Shown piece by piece: positions 1 to 7,866 of a stretch of 64,000 nt of DNA. Under the pieces are notes generated by a model. It made no database searches. It was not told the DNA's origin and saw only the letters and a list, made by a program, of their open reading frames with translations. The position numbers were made by a program, and so were the translations under genes. Numbering within the stretch: the first letter of the stretch is position 1; every line of letters begins with the position of its first letter. The stretch comes from Nocardioides solisilvae (lineage in GTDB: Bacteria > Actinomycetota > Actinomycetes > Propionibacteriales > Nocardioidaceae). Location of the stretch: the NCBI RefSeq assembly GCF_003194625.1, contig NZ_QHKX01000003.1, positions 248,001-312,000 on the forward strand. The letters are read 5' to 3'.

Positions 1-180
1 CAGGGAGAGCTCGAGGTCCTCGGGGTCGATCCCGAGCGAGAACGTCAGGCACGCCTGGGGGTCCAGGTCGACGAGGAGCACGGACTGCCCCTCCTCGACG
101 AGCGCCGCACCGATCGAGGCGACCGACGTGGTCTTGGCGACCCCGCCCTTCTGGTTGGCCAGCGCCACTGTCGTCGTCAT
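1..180 (-). CDS. ParA-family ATPase, N-terminal part (cut by window edge)
   Basis: Only the first 60 codons are in the window; the rest runs off the left end. The translation starts [13 protein letters not shown] and carries the deviant Walker A motif KGGVAKTT at residues 11-18, followed by LLVDLDPQ near residue 36, the Walker A' region of MinD/ParA ATPases. These ATPases bind DNA as ATP dimers and position chromosomes, plasmids or protein clusters. The alanine in KGGVAKTT is, as far as I recall, common in actinobacterial ParA paralogues that sit beside ScpA/ScpB segregation genes, but no partner is visible here, so chromosomal ParA, a paralogue or another MinD-like cargo ATPase all remain possible. 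It is divergent from the dehydrogenase at 243, with 62 bp between them. Confidence 0.85.
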   Translation of the reverse strand, partial: MTTTVALANQKGGVAKTTSVASIGAALVEEGQSVLLVDLDPQACLTFSLGIDPEDLELSL

Positions 181-242
181 GGGACGACCATGCTGCGCGG
201 GGCCGCTTGCTGCAAGCGCGCCACACCGCAATGCTGTCGCCC

Positions 243-1007
243 ATGACTTCTCCGACCGCGCTCGTCACGGGCGCCACCGCCGGGATCGGCCGCTCCTTCG
301 CCCACCAGCTCGCCGAGGCGGGCCACGACCTGGTGCTGGTCGCGCGCGACCGGGCCCGGTTGGAGGACGAGGCCTCGGAGCTCTCCGCCCGGCACGGGGT
401 CACGGTCGAGGTCCTGCAGGCCGACCTGGCCGACCGCGACCAGCTGCGCCGGGTGGAGGCGCGCCTCGCCGACCCCGACCGCCCGGTGGACCTGCTGGTC
501 AACAACGCCGGCTTCGGCCTCAAGGGACGCTTCCTCGACAACCCGGTCGACGCCGAGACCGAGATGCTCGACGTGCTCGTCACCGCCGTCATGCGCCTGA
601 GCCACGCCGCGCTGGGCGCGATGGCCGCGCGGCGCAGCGGCGGGATCATCAACGTCTCGAGCGTCGCGGCGTTCCTGCCGCGCGGGACCTACTCGGCCGC
701 GAAGGCCTGGGTGAACCAGTTCGGCGAGTGGGCGGCTGCGGAGTACCGCCCCCGTGGCCTCACGGTGACGACGCTCTGCCCCGGGTTCACGAAGACCGAG
801 TTCCACGAGCGGATGGACGTGAGCCGTGGCTCCGCCCCCGACTTCATGTGGCTCGAGGCCGACGACCTCGTCCGCCAGGCGCTGAAGGACCACGCCCGCG
901 GCAAGGTCTTCTCGATCCCGGGCAAGCAGTACAAGGTGATCATCGCCGCCACCCGCCTCGTCCCGAACCGCCTGGTCCAGCCCCTGCAGACGCTCGGCCG
1001 CAAGTAG
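243..1007 (+). CDS. Short-chain dehydrogenase/reductase (SDR)
   Basis: A 254-residue classical SDR, probably an NAD(P)-dependent oxidoreductase of the cytoplasm. The cofactor-binding motif TGATAGIG lies at residues 9-16, NNAG at 87-90, a serine pair at 139-140, and the catalytic Y150-x3-K154 (YSAAK), so the full catalytic set is present. The C-terminal stretch with GFTKTEF resembles the DltE/YqjQ-like SDRs, but the substrate cannot be told. The start was set at the ATG at 243 because the protein then begins six residues before the first Rossmann strand; in-frame ATGs at 207 and 231 would only add an unconserved extension. No strong ribosome binding site is visible. It converges on the MaoC gene, with a hairpin repeat between the two stop codons. 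Confidence 0.88.
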   Translation: MTSPTALVTGATAGIGRSFAHQLAEAGHDLVLVARDRARLEDEASELSARHGVTVEVLQADLADRDQLRRVEARLADPDRPVDLLVNNAGFGLKGRFLDNPVDAETEMLDVLVTAVMRLSHAALGAMAARRSGGIINVSSVAAFLPRGTYSAAKAWVNQFGEWAAAEYRPRGLTVTTLCPGFTKTEFHERMDVSRGSAPDFMWLEADDLVRQALKDHARGKVFSIPGKQYKVIIAATRLVPNRLVQPLQTLGRK

Positions 1008-1017
1008 GAGCCCGCGA

Positions 1018-1094
1018 GCAGGAGATAGTCCCCCACATTCTGACCACGACTCGCCGGCCGGGATGGTCAGGACGTAGGGGACTATCTCTCCTGC
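1018..1094. repeat. Imperfect palindromic repeat, copy 1 (between convergent genes)
   Basis: Outer arms GATAGTCCCC (1024-1033) and GGGGACTATC (1077-1086) are perfect complements. They are followed symmetrically by 7-nt partly paired segments and by inner arms TGACCA (1041-1046) and TGGTCA (1064-1069), leaving a 17-nt loop; GCAGGA/TCCTGC extends the outer stem with a 2-nt bulge. The element begins 10 bp after the stop of the upstream gene and ends 7 bp before the stop of the facing gene, so it could terminate transcription in both directions. A second copy with the same geometry is at 62748-62817. Confidence 0.85.
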
Positions 1095-1101
1095 GCGCGT
1101 G

Positions 1102-2142
1102 TCAGCGGGGGACGAACGCCCAGACGTCGAGGTCGAGAAGCACGCACTCGGCGTACTTGCCGTCGTCGCCGCGCAGGGTCATCGACTCGTCGCGACCCTT
1201 CGTCGCGACCAGGCGCAGCCGGAGCGCGCCCACGCCGGGCGCGGAGGTCTCGGCCTTGTCGAGCACCTCGGACCATGCGTGGACGGTGTCGCCCGCGAAG
1301 GCCGGGGAGACGTGCGACCCGGCGTTGACCGCGGCCACCAGCTGCGCGTTGGCCAGCCCGTTGAAGGAGAGGGCGCGGGCCAGCGAGATCACGTGGCCGC
1401 CGTAGACCAGGCGCCGGCCGTCGGGACGGGCGTCGGTGTTGAAGTGGACCTTGGCGGTGTTCTGCCAGAGCCGGGTCGCCATCATGTGCTCGGCGTCGGT
1501 GAGGGTGACGCCGTCGACGTGGTCGATCCGCTCCCCCACCGCGTAGTCGTCGAACCGGTGCGGCTCGCCGGCGGCGGCGAAGTCGTAGTCGGAGAAGTCG
1601 AGCCCGTCGGGGACGATCAGGTCCTCGGGGGCCACGGACGCGGCGAGGTCGGGCACGACCGTCTCGGGGGCCGGGGCCTCGGGGTCGCGCTTGTGCACCA
1701 TCACCCAGCGGCACCACTCGAGGGCGATCTCGTCGCGCTGGTTGGTCGCGGTCGAGCGGACCCAGACCACCCCGGTCCGGCCGTTGGAGTTCTCCTTGAG
1801 GCCGATCACCTCCGAGGAGGTGCTCAGGGTGTCGCCGGGGACGACGGGACGCTTGAACCGGCACTCGGCGTAACCGAGGTTGGCCACCGCGTTGAGCGAC
1901 ACGTCGGGCACGGTCTTGCCGAAGGCCACGTGGAAGGCGACGAGCTCCTCCACCGGGTGCGCCGCGAGACCCACCGAGGCCGCGAACTCGGCCGACGAGG
2001 GGATCGCGAACCGGGTCGGGTAGATCGCTCCGTACAGCGCGCGGTCGCCCTCGGTCACGGTGCGCGGCGTCGCGTGCTCGATGACCTGGCCGAGGGTGAA
2101 GTCCTCGAAGAAGTTGCCGGGGTTGGTCTTGCTGTCGCTCAT
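1102..2142 (-). CDS. MaoC-family double-hotdog hydratase/dehydratase
   Basis: A 346-residue protein with two MaoC-like hotdog folds, roughly residues 10-165 and 200-335, the arrangement seen in mesaconyl-CoA (beta-methylmalyl-CoA) hydratase-like enzymes. Such proteins add or remove water from enoyl-CoA thioesters in the cytoplasm. The second half holds LVYGGHVISL, the usual hydratase-type helix with its histidine, while the first half looks more like a structural copy. The start is the ATG at 2142, giving MSDSKTNPG, because everything upstream in frame is arginine-rich and unlike the family. The acyl-CoA dehydrogenase at 3597 on the same strand suggests acyl-CoA metabolism, but two unrelated genes lie between, so a shared pathway is only a guess. 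The exact substrate is unknown. Confidence 0.85.
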   Translation of the reverse strand: MSDSKTNPGNFFEDFTLGQVIEHATPRTVTEGDRALYGAIYPTRFAIPSSAEFAASVGLAAHPVEELVAFHVAFGKTVPDVSLNAVANLGYAECRFKRPVVPGDTLSTSSEVIGLKENSNGRTGVVWVRSTATNQRDEIALEWCRWVMVHKRDPEAPAPETVVPDLAASVAPEDLIVPDGLDFSDYDFAAAGEPHRFDDYAVGERIDHVDGVTLTDAEHMMATRLWQNTAKVHFNTDARPDGRRLVYGGHVISLARALSFNGLANAQLVAAVNAGSHVSPAFAGDTVHAWSEVLDKAETSAPGVGALRLRLVATKGRDESMTLRGDDGKYAECVLLDLDVWAFVPR

Positions 2143-2242
2143 GCGGCACATCCTGCCGCATGGGCACGCGCCGACGACGCGCCGCCCTCCCCCGTGGTCA
2201 GCGTGCGGGAGAGGGCGGGCGGGCCGGTCGTGGAAGGAGGCG

Positions 2243-2416
2243 TCAGGAGCCGCCGCCGCCCGCCTTCCGGCGGTGCATCTTGGGGGCCGCACCCCCGGCC
2301 ACCTCGGGGCCGTGGGCCTTCTCGTGGACGGGTCCGTCCTGGTGGACGCCGCGCTTCTGGCTGTTCTTCTTGTCCAGCGCCTCGCGCATCCTGGCCTTGA
2401 GGTCGTCGTTCGTCAT
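2243..2416 (-). CDS. DUF5302-type small protein
   Basis: A 57-residue, highly charged protein beginning MTNDDLKARMREALDKKN, then a Gly/His-rich tail ending in HRRKAGGGGS. The pattern of a short helical K/R/E-rich start followed by HG.KVHG-like and RRK segments is that of the actinobacterial DUF5302 family, whose function is not known. The ATG at 2416 has a GGAG ribosome binding site 7-8 nt upstream; longer in-frame starts exist but are not preceded by one. It is likely monocistronic, with 100 bp to the stop of the neighbour downstream and 102 bp to the stop of the gene upstream. No membrane segment or signal peptide is present. Confidence 0.75.
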   Translation of the reverse strand: MTNDDLKARMREALDKKNSQKRGVHQDGPVHEKAHGPEVAGGAAPKMHRRKAGGGGS

Positions 2417-2518
2417 GTCGGCTCCGTTCCGTGGTGCGGTGTCGATCGGACACCCCACTGTGACACGGTGCACACGCACTGTCAGCCGGGTTTCGTCGCC
2501 CCACCCGAGGGGCGGGGC

Positions 2519-3580
2519 TCAGGCGGAGGCGGCGGCCTCGGCCGCGCGAGCGGCGGCGCGCTCCTCCTCGTCGCGCCGGATCACGTCGGCGAGCAGGCCC
2601 GCGAGGCCGACGAGCGCCGCCTCGGTGACCTCGGCCTCCGCGACCGTCCCGGGGTCGATCCCCGGCACCTCGACCGGCTCCAGCTCGGCCCAGTCACCCA
2701 CCAGCCGCACGCCCAGCTCCTGGAGGCCCGAGACCATCTCGGTCGCGTGCTCGCGCACCCAGGGGGCGACCGGCAGCCCGATCGAGGGCTCGTCGGACTT
2801 GCGGCCCGCCAGGATCGTCTTGGAGAGCAGGCCCTTGCGGAACGGGGTCCCGGTGGGGAACGGCAGGCCGTGCTCGTCGAGCAGCGCGTTGACCCGCCGC
2901 ATCACCTGGGCCGACGCCGCCCCCAGCGACTCGTTCTGGGTGGGTGCCGGCGCGAAGCCGTCGGGGTCGGTGCCGAGCACGGAGGCGAACCGCTCCCACA
3001 GGAGGTTCCGGGGTGCCCCGGGGTGCGGCACGGTGAGCACCGTGACGTTCTCGGGGCCCACGGCCTCCCCCCAGGTGCGCGCCATCCGGACCAGGTTCTG
3101 CTGGCGCCAGAACGTGCGACCCGTCTCGGGCACCGGGGCGTCGGGGGCCCGGTGCCCGGGACGGAAGGCCACGATCCCGTCGAGGTACTCCTGCCACCCC
3201 CAGGTGCGGCCGTTCTGCAAGGTCTCCTGCCACATGGCGGCGATGGAGCGGTTGAGGTCGCGGGCCGTGATCACCACCTCGATCTCACCCGCGACCGTCT
3301 CCCGCACCCGGGCCGCGGCGGCCGGTCGGGCCGGGCCGAGGTACTCCATCGAGATCACCGAGGTGCCGGGGTGCGCCGACACCTTCGCGGCGTGCTTGTC
3401 CCACATCCGCCCCTCCCCCTCGAGGAGGTGCTTGGCGGCGTAGACCTGGCTGAGCCACTCACGGCCCGGCACGAGGACACCCCGCTCGCGCAGCATCGCC
3501 TTGTTGGCGAAGAGGCGCGACTGGATGAACGTCGTGCCGGACTTCATGGCTCCGACGTGGAGGACGAGACGGCCCGGCAT
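2519..3580 (-). CDS. Sulfotransferase-like protein
   Basis: A 353-residue protein opening with LVLHVGAMKSGTTFIQ, whose GAMKSGTT (residues 10-17) matches the 5'-phosphosulfate binding loop of PAPS-dependent sulfotransferases, with the key lysine K13. The segment TARDLNRS at 105-112 fits the 3'-phosphate binding strand and helix (R107, S112). Enzymes of this fold move sulfate from PAPS to carbohydrates, lipids or small molecules. It is a clear paralogue of the protein at 8912, sharing the order of loop, QE..NG helix and C-terminal region. No PAPS synthesis gene is visible in the window, so activity is not assured. The stop lies 16 bp past the acyl-CoA dehydrogenase stop-side boundary, and both read leftward, so they may be co-transcribed from 4790. 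Confidence 0.7.
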   Translation of the reverse strand: MPGRLVLHVGAMKSGTTFIQSRLFANKAMLRERGVLVPGREWLSQVYAAKHLLEGEGRMWDKHAAKVSAHPGTSVISMEYLGPARPAAAARVRETVAGEIEVVITARDLNRSIAAMWQETLQNGRTWGWQEYLDGIVAFRPGHRAPDAPVPETGRTFWRQQNLVRMARTWGEAVGPENVTVLTVPHPGAPRNLLWERFASVLGTDPDGFAPAPTQNESLGAASAQVMRRVNALLDEHGLPFPTGTPFRKGLLSKTILAGRKSDEPSIGLPVAPWVREHATEMVSGLQELGVRLVGDWAELEPVEVPGIDPGTVAEAEVTEAALVGLAGLLADVIRRDEEERAAARAAEAAASA

Positions 3581-3596
3581 GGTGGTGATCCTAGGC

Positions 3597-4790
3597 TCAG
3601 CGGAGCTTGTACTCCTTGAGCATGCTCCGGCCGATGATCATCTTCTGGATGTCGGAGGTGCCCTCGCCGATCAGCATGAAGGCGGCCTCGCGGTACAGGC
3701 GCTCGATCTCGTACTCCTTGGAGTAGCCGTAGCCGCCGTGGATCCGGAACGACGCCTCGACGACCTCGTTGCAGTACTCGCTGGCGAGCATCTTGGCCAT
3801 CCCGGCCTCGACGTCGTTGCGCTGGCCGGAGTCCTTCTTGCGCGCGGCCTTGACCATCATCGTGTGGGCCGTCTCGACCTTGGTCGCCATCTCGGCGAGG
3901 CGGAAGAGGATCGCCTGGTGCTCGGCGATCGGCTTGCCGAAGGTCTCGCGCTGCTGGGCGTAGGCCGCACCGAGCTCGAAGGCCCGGTTGGCGATGCCGC
4001 AGGCACGGGCGGCGACGTTGACGCGGCCGACCTCGACGCCGTCCATCATCTGGTAGAAGCCCTGGCCCGGCTCGCCGCCGAGGATCTGGTCGGCGGAGAT
4101 CCTGTGACCCTCGAAGATCATCTCCGTGGTGTCGATCCCCTTGTAGCCCATCTTGTCGATCTTGCCGGGGACGGTGACGCCCTGCGCGGTCTCGCCGAAA
4201 CCGGGCTCCTTCTCCACCAGGAAGGTCGTCATGTTCTTGTAGACCGAGTCGGCACCCTCGTCGGTCTTGACCAGCACGGCCACCAGGGTGGAGGAGCCGC
4301 CGTTGGTCAGCCACATCTTCTGGCCGGTGATCTCGTAGCCCTCGTCCGTCTTCGTGGCCTTCGTCGTGATGGCCGAGACGTCGGAGCCGAGCGCGGGCTC
4401 GGACATCGAGAAGGCGCCGCGGACCTCGCCGGTCGCCATCCGGGGCAGGTACTTGCGCTTCTGCTCCTCGGTGCCGTGCTTCATCAGCATGTAGGCGACG
4501 ATGAAGTGGGTGTTGATGACGCCGGAGACGCTCATCCAGCCGCGCGCGATCTCCTCCACGCACAGGGCGTAGGTCAGCAGCGACTCGCCGAGGCCGTCGT
4601 ACTCCTCAGGGATCATCAGGCCGAAGATGCCGAGCTCCTTGAGGCCCTCGACGATCTCGGTGGGGTACTCGTCCGCGTGCTCGAGCTCGGTGGCGACCGG
4701 GAGGATCTTCTCCTCCACGAACGTCCGCACTGCCTTCAGGATCTCGGACTGGTCCTCGGTGAGGTCCTCGGTCTGGCAGAGGCGAGGCAT
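3597..4790 (-). CDS. Acyl-CoA dehydrogenase
   Basis: A 397-residue flavoprotein of normal family length. The helical N-terminal domain covers about residues 1-120, the middle beta domain 121-225 (AFSMSEPALGSDVSA, then MWLTNGG), and the C-terminal helical domain carries the FAD-binding QRETFGKPIAEHQ and the EGTSDIQ motif near 375, whose glutamate sits where short-chain acyl-CoA dehydrogenases have their catalytic base. It would oxidise an acyl-CoA to the 2-enoyl-CoA, passing electrons to ETF. Sequence features resemble the short/branched-chain group, but substrate preference cannot be read with certainty. It sits 16 bp upstream of the sulfotransferase-like gene in the same direction. Confidence 0.93.
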   Translation of the reverse strand: MPRLCQTEDLTEDQSEILKAVRTFVEEKILPVATELEHADEYPTEIVEGLKELGIFGLMIPEEYDGLGESLLTYALCVEEIARGWMSVSGVINTHFIVAYMLMKHGTEEQKRKYLPRMATGEVRGAFSMSEPALGSDVSAITTKATKTDEGYEITGQKMWLTNGGSSTLVAVLVKTDEGADSVYKNMTTFLVEKEPGFGETAQGVTVPGKIDKMGYKGIDTTEMIFEGHRISADQILGGEPGQGFYQMMDGVEVGRVNVAARACGIANRAFELGAAYAQQRETFGKPIAEHQAILFRLAEMATKVETAHTMMVKAARKKDSGQRNDVEAGMAKMLASEYCNEVVEASFRIHGGYGYSKEYEIERLYREAAFMLIGEGTSDIQKMIIGRSMLKEYKLR

Positions 4791-4934
4791 GCGGGTGACT
4801 CCGTTCGTCGGGGGTGCGTCGCGCAGATGCTAACCGACCCCCGCGAGCGCGCCCGCAGGGTGCACGCACGACGGGCACGCCCCCGGGCGGGGGCCGTGCC
4901 CGTCGTGGCCGGGGCGCCGCGTCCCCCGGTCGGG

Positions 4935-6476
4935 TCAGCGCAGGGTGCGGAAGATCTCGCCGGCCTGCTTGAGGTTGAGCGGGCCGCGGCTCTCGGTGAG
5001 CCGGGTCTCGCGGGTGATGATCGACTTGCGCACCTGGCGGTTCACGTCGAGGCGCAGCGCCGGCTTGTTGCCGTCGCGGACCAGCATGAGCGTCGTGGGC
5101 CGGGCCTCGCGCGCCCACTTCTTGCTGCACGCCTTGCCGCAGCGGCGGACCCAGGAGCCCTTCTTCCCGGCGAGGGCCTTCTTGATCTTCCGCTCGTGGG
5201 CGGTCAGCTTGCCGGACCGGGTGGTGAGCTGGACCTTCACGCCGCGCTCCCCCGCCTTGACCAGCTCCCGGTAGAAGGCCGGGAGGGCCAGCCGGGTGGT
5301 CGCCAGCTGCACCTTGTCGCCGCGCTCGGCGTCCGCCAGGGGTTGCTGGAGGGCGCGCAGCACGGCCCGGCGCTGGGAGGCGTAGCCGGTCAGGTCGTTC
5401 TGCACCGTGGTGACGAGGCTCGCCGCGTCGACGGTCCAGGAGAAGCCGGCGACGACCGCCTTGTGGTCGGAGTTGAGCTCCACCGGGTAGTGGACGTCGG
5501 CCCTCAGCTGGTCGGTGCCCTTGAGGAAGACGTAGTCGATGATCGCGCCCTTACCGTCGTAGGTCGGGAACCGCGTGCCGAGCAGGTCGTACGTCGGCAC
5601 CAGCCCCGCCTGCGTGAACAGGTCGCCGGCGTAGTCGCTGCCGAGGTGGTGCATGTTGAAGTCGCCGCCGACCAGCACCGGGCCGTGGTCGTCGAGCTGG
5701 TCGACGAGCACGGAGAGCGCCTGGACCCCGGGACGGCGCACGTCGGGCATCCCCTTGGTGAGCGGCGCCAGGTGGGCCGAGACGACCGAGATGACCCGCC
5801 CCTCCGGCGACTGGAGGGTGACCCAGTTGGCGGCGCGCCGGCCGAGCTCGGTCTGCTTGCCGCGCGGGATGCCGCGGTGGTCGGACAGCGTGTGGGTGCC
5901 GGCCTGCAGCGCCGTCCACCGGTCGGTGCGCCAGGCGACCGGGGTGGCGCCGGTGTACTGGCCCGGAGTGCGGAACATCGCGTAGCCCGGCGGCGGGGCC
6001 AGGTTGACGTCCTGGCGGAAGGCGACCTCGTTGTAGGTGATCACGTCGGGCGCCTGGGCGCGGACCGTGACGACGTCGCCCTGGAAGCCGACGACCGACT
6101 GGGGCGACTGCAGGTTGGCCTGGACGATCGTCACGTCGCTGCCGGTGACCGACGGAGGCAGCGTCGGCTCGGGGGTCGGGACGGGCGGGACCGTCGGCGA
6201 CGGGGACTCCGTCGGGACCGGGGTCCCGGTGGGCGTCGGGTCGACGGACGGCGTGGGCGAGACCGTGTCGGTGGGCGACGGGACCGGCGAGGTCGGCGCC
6301 GTGCTGGTGGGCAGCGAGGCGGCGGCCAGCGGTGAGCCGGTCGCCGCACCCGCACCGGTCGCGACCAGGCCGGCGGACGCCCCGAGGACCCCCGCGGTGA
6401 GCGCGACCACCCCGACGGCGGCCGAGAGGCCGCGGGCTCGGCGGCGGGGCGGACTGGCGGGCGGGGCGGGGATCAC
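4935..6476 (-). CDS. Secreted endonuclease/exonuclease/phosphatase-fold protein with PLD-like tail
   Basis: A 513-residue exported protein. An arginine-rich start and hydrophobic stretch at about 15-45 form a signal peptide, residues 55-110 are a Pro/Ser/Thr linker, and 113-350 are an EEP (DNase I-like) domain with metal and catalytic motifs VQANLQS, TYNEVA, SAHLAP, GGDFNMH, IDYVFL and NSDHKAV. The last 150 residues look like half of a phospholipase D domain: they follow the same order as the secreted PLD-like protein at 11822 (helix, RGVKVQL strand, W-x3-C-x3-C), but the HxK motif is replaced by REARPTTL. The GTG start at 6476 has GAGGAGC just upstream. A TGTG repeat array and a 28-bp palindrome lie in its upstream region. 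It could degrade extracellular nucleic acid or phosphodiesters; the substrate is unknown. Confidence 0.8.
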   Translation of the reverse strand: MIPAPPASPPRRRARGLSAAVGVVALTAGVLGASAGLVATGAGAATGSPLAAASLPTSTAPTSPVPSPTDTVSPTPSVDPTPTGTPVPTESPSPTVPPVPTPEPTLPPSVTGSDVTIVQANLQSPQSVVGFQGDVVTVRAQAPDVITYNEVAFRQDVNLAPPPGYAMFRTPGQYTGATPVAWRTDRWTALQAGTHTLSDHRGIPRGKQTELGRRAANWVTLQSPEGRVISVVSAHLAPLTKGMPDVRRPGVQALSVLVDQLDDHGPVLVGGDFNMHHLGSDYAGDLFTQAGLVPTYDLLGTRFPTYDGKGAIIDYVFLKGTDQLRADVHYPVELNSDHKAVVAGFSWTVDAASLVTTVQNDLTGYASQRRAVLRALQQPLADAERGDKVQLATTRLALPAFYRELVKAGERGVKVQLTTRSGKLTAHERKIKKALAGKKGSWVRRCGKACSKKWAREARPTTLMLVRDGNKPALRLDVNRQVRKSIITRETRLTESRGPLNLKQAGEIFRTLR

Positions 6477-6524
6477 GGGTGCTCCTCGGTGCTCGGAAGA
6501 CGGCTGGCGGGAGCGTCGGGCCCC

Positions 6525-6560
6525 CGAACCACAGACATCACATCAGTCACAACAGCCACA
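6525..6560 (-). promoter_or_regulatory. Four 9-bp phased TGTG repeats (possible MtrA box)
   Basis: Read on the minus strand, four consecutive 9-bp units start at 6560, 6551, 6542 and 6533 and each begins TGTG; the best is TGTGACTGA at 6551-6543. They lie 49-84 bp upstream of the GTG start of the secreted EEP protein. Mycobacterial MtrA is known to bind GTCACA-type direct repeats, the complement of TGTGAC, and mtrA is in this window, so an MtrA operator is a reasonable guess. Similar arrays are at 50451, 50555 and 59134. Confidence 0.45.
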
Positions 6561-6572
6561 GGGAACCCCTTC

Positions 6573-6600
6573 CCGCGAATTCCACCGGTGGAATTCGCGG
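6573..6600. repeat. Perfect 28-bp palindrome
   Basis: The left half CCGCGAATTCCACC (6573-6586) is followed at once by its exact reverse complement (6587-6600), centred on ACCGGT. It lies 34 bp past the stop of the gene at 6635 and 96 bp before the start of the next gene on the same strand. It could be a transcription terminator hairpin without a U-tract, an operator for a dimeric protein, or a dispersed repeat; the sequence alone does not decide. Confidence 0.8.
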
Positions 6601-6634
6601 CGGCCGGGGACCGGCAGTGACGTGCGTCGCACGC

Positions 6635-7795
6635 TCACTCCACGTGGGCGGTCGCGCTGATGAAGAAGTGGTCGCTGACGCGGCGGGCCACCGGCGAGGT
6701 GTCCATGCGGTAGTTGCTCCAGGTCATCCCGGTGCCCGCGACCCAGTCCACCGCGAGGTGGCCGCCCGGGGGCTGGCAGCCGTTGCCGTAGGAGCCGCCC
6801 TGCGGGGTCGTCATGCCCGCGGGACCCACGACCTGGCAGTAGAACTCCTGGCGGTCGTTCATGTCGCCGGTGAGGAGCACGGGGATCCCCTCGGCCTTGA
6901 GCCGGTTGACCACCCCGACGGTCGTGGCCTGGGCGCTGCGCCGCTCGGCCAGCGCACGGCCCTGCCCCGGGGACGGGTGCGTGTTGACGACGTAGAACTG
7001 CTGGCCCGTGAGCTTGTGCCGGAGCTTGACGATCGGCTGCGGCCGGGGTCGCCCCACGAAGGTGATGGTGTAGCTCTCGCCCGAGAGCATCTCGAACTTC
7101 GCCGGGTCCCACAGGATGGAGTTGTCGGTCTCCGCCGCACCCCACGCGAAGCCCGGGTAGGCCGCCATCCCCGTCATCGCCTGCAGCGCCCGCAGCTGGT
7201 CGTCCTGGAGCTCCTGGGTGCCCAGGACGTCGACGCCGTGGCCGCGGATGTAGCCCACCGCCTGGCCGTTGCGGACCGAGGCGGGCGGGAACCGGCGCCG
7301 TTCCCCGCCGGGGGCGGTGTGCTGGCTGCCCAGCACGTTGAAGGAGCCCACCACCATGGTGAAGGGCTCGCCCTGCATCTTCTCCGCGAGCTTGCGCGCC
7401 CGGATCCGCTCCCACCTCGCCTGGCGGGCGGCCTTGCGCTCGGCCAGCTGGGCCGGCGTCCACTCCTTGCGCCAGGGGCGCGGCCCGGTCTCGAACCGCA
7501 GCATGTCCGCGGTCCGCCGGTAGGTCTCGCGGGCGCGGGCGACCCGCTTCGCCGCCCGCGGGCGCAGGGTCCCGTCCGCCCGGACGGAGCGGTACGACGG
7601 GGCCTCGTCGGCCGCCCCCTCCCCGGTCCTGGCGCCGACGAGACCGGGGTCGGCGGTCGTCGAGCTCCCGCGGTCCTCGACGAGGACGGCGGCGAGGACG
7701 ACGACGGCCAGGAGGCACACGGCAGCGAGGCCGGCCACCACCGCCCGGCTGACCGGGCTCCTGCCCCCTCGACCCCTGTGGCTCGGATCGGGCAT
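6635..7795 (-). CDS. Membrane-anchored or secreted EEP-fold phosphodiesterase
   Basis: A 386-residue protein of the endonuclease/exonuclease/phosphatase superfamily. After a short arginine-rich start, residues 16-40 form one hydrophobic segment that may be an uncleaved anchor or a signal peptide. The catalytic domain, about 120-386, carries VGSFNVLGSQHT, GTQELQDDQ with the metal-binding glutamate, VVNTHPSPGQ, LLTGDMNDRQ and the final VSDHFF, so all core motifs are present. The start was set at the ATG at 7795, which begins MPDPSHRG; an in-frame start at 7828 would add 11 unusual residues. It is a distant neighbour-paralogue of the protein at 4935 but lacks its proline linker and PLD-like tail. 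The substrate (DNA, sphingolipid or phosphoinositide-like) is unknown. Confidence 0.82.
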   Translation of the reverse strand: MPDPSHRGRGGRSPVSRAVVAGLAAVCLLAVVVLAAVLVEDRGSSTTADPGLVGARTGEGAADEAPSYRSVRADGTLRPRAAKRVARARETYRRTADMLRFETGPRPWRKEWTPAQLAERKAARQARWERIRARKLAEKMQGEPFTMVVGSFNVLGSQHTAPGGERRRFPPASVRNGQAVGYIRGHGVDVLGTQELQDDQLRALQAMTGMAAYPGFAWGAAETDNSILWDPAKFEMLSGESYTITFVGRPRPQPIVKLRHKLTGQQFYVVNTHPSPGQGRALAERRSAQATTVGVVNRLKAEGIPVLLTGDMNDRQEFYCQVVGPAGMTTPQGGSYGNGCQPPGGHLAVDWVAGTGMTWSNYRMDTSPVARRVSDHFFISATAHVE

Positions 7796-7866
7796 GCGCG
7801 GGAGTTTACACAGCCGCGCGCCCGCCACCGAGTCGGCGACGACGTCCCCTTGGCTACCCTCCAGCC

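Noticed and set aside
177-893. Long open frames antisense to or out of phase with the SDR and most other genes
   Set aside because: At this GC content stop codons are rare, so long shadow frames occur everywhere; these have Arg/Pro/Gly-rich translations without family features, while the real genes have clear motifs.
2450-2475. TGTGACACG and nearby CACACG/ACTGTC upstream of the DUF5302 gene as a further MtrA-type array
   Set aside because: Only one TGTGAC is present and the 9-bp phase is not kept over neighbouring units.
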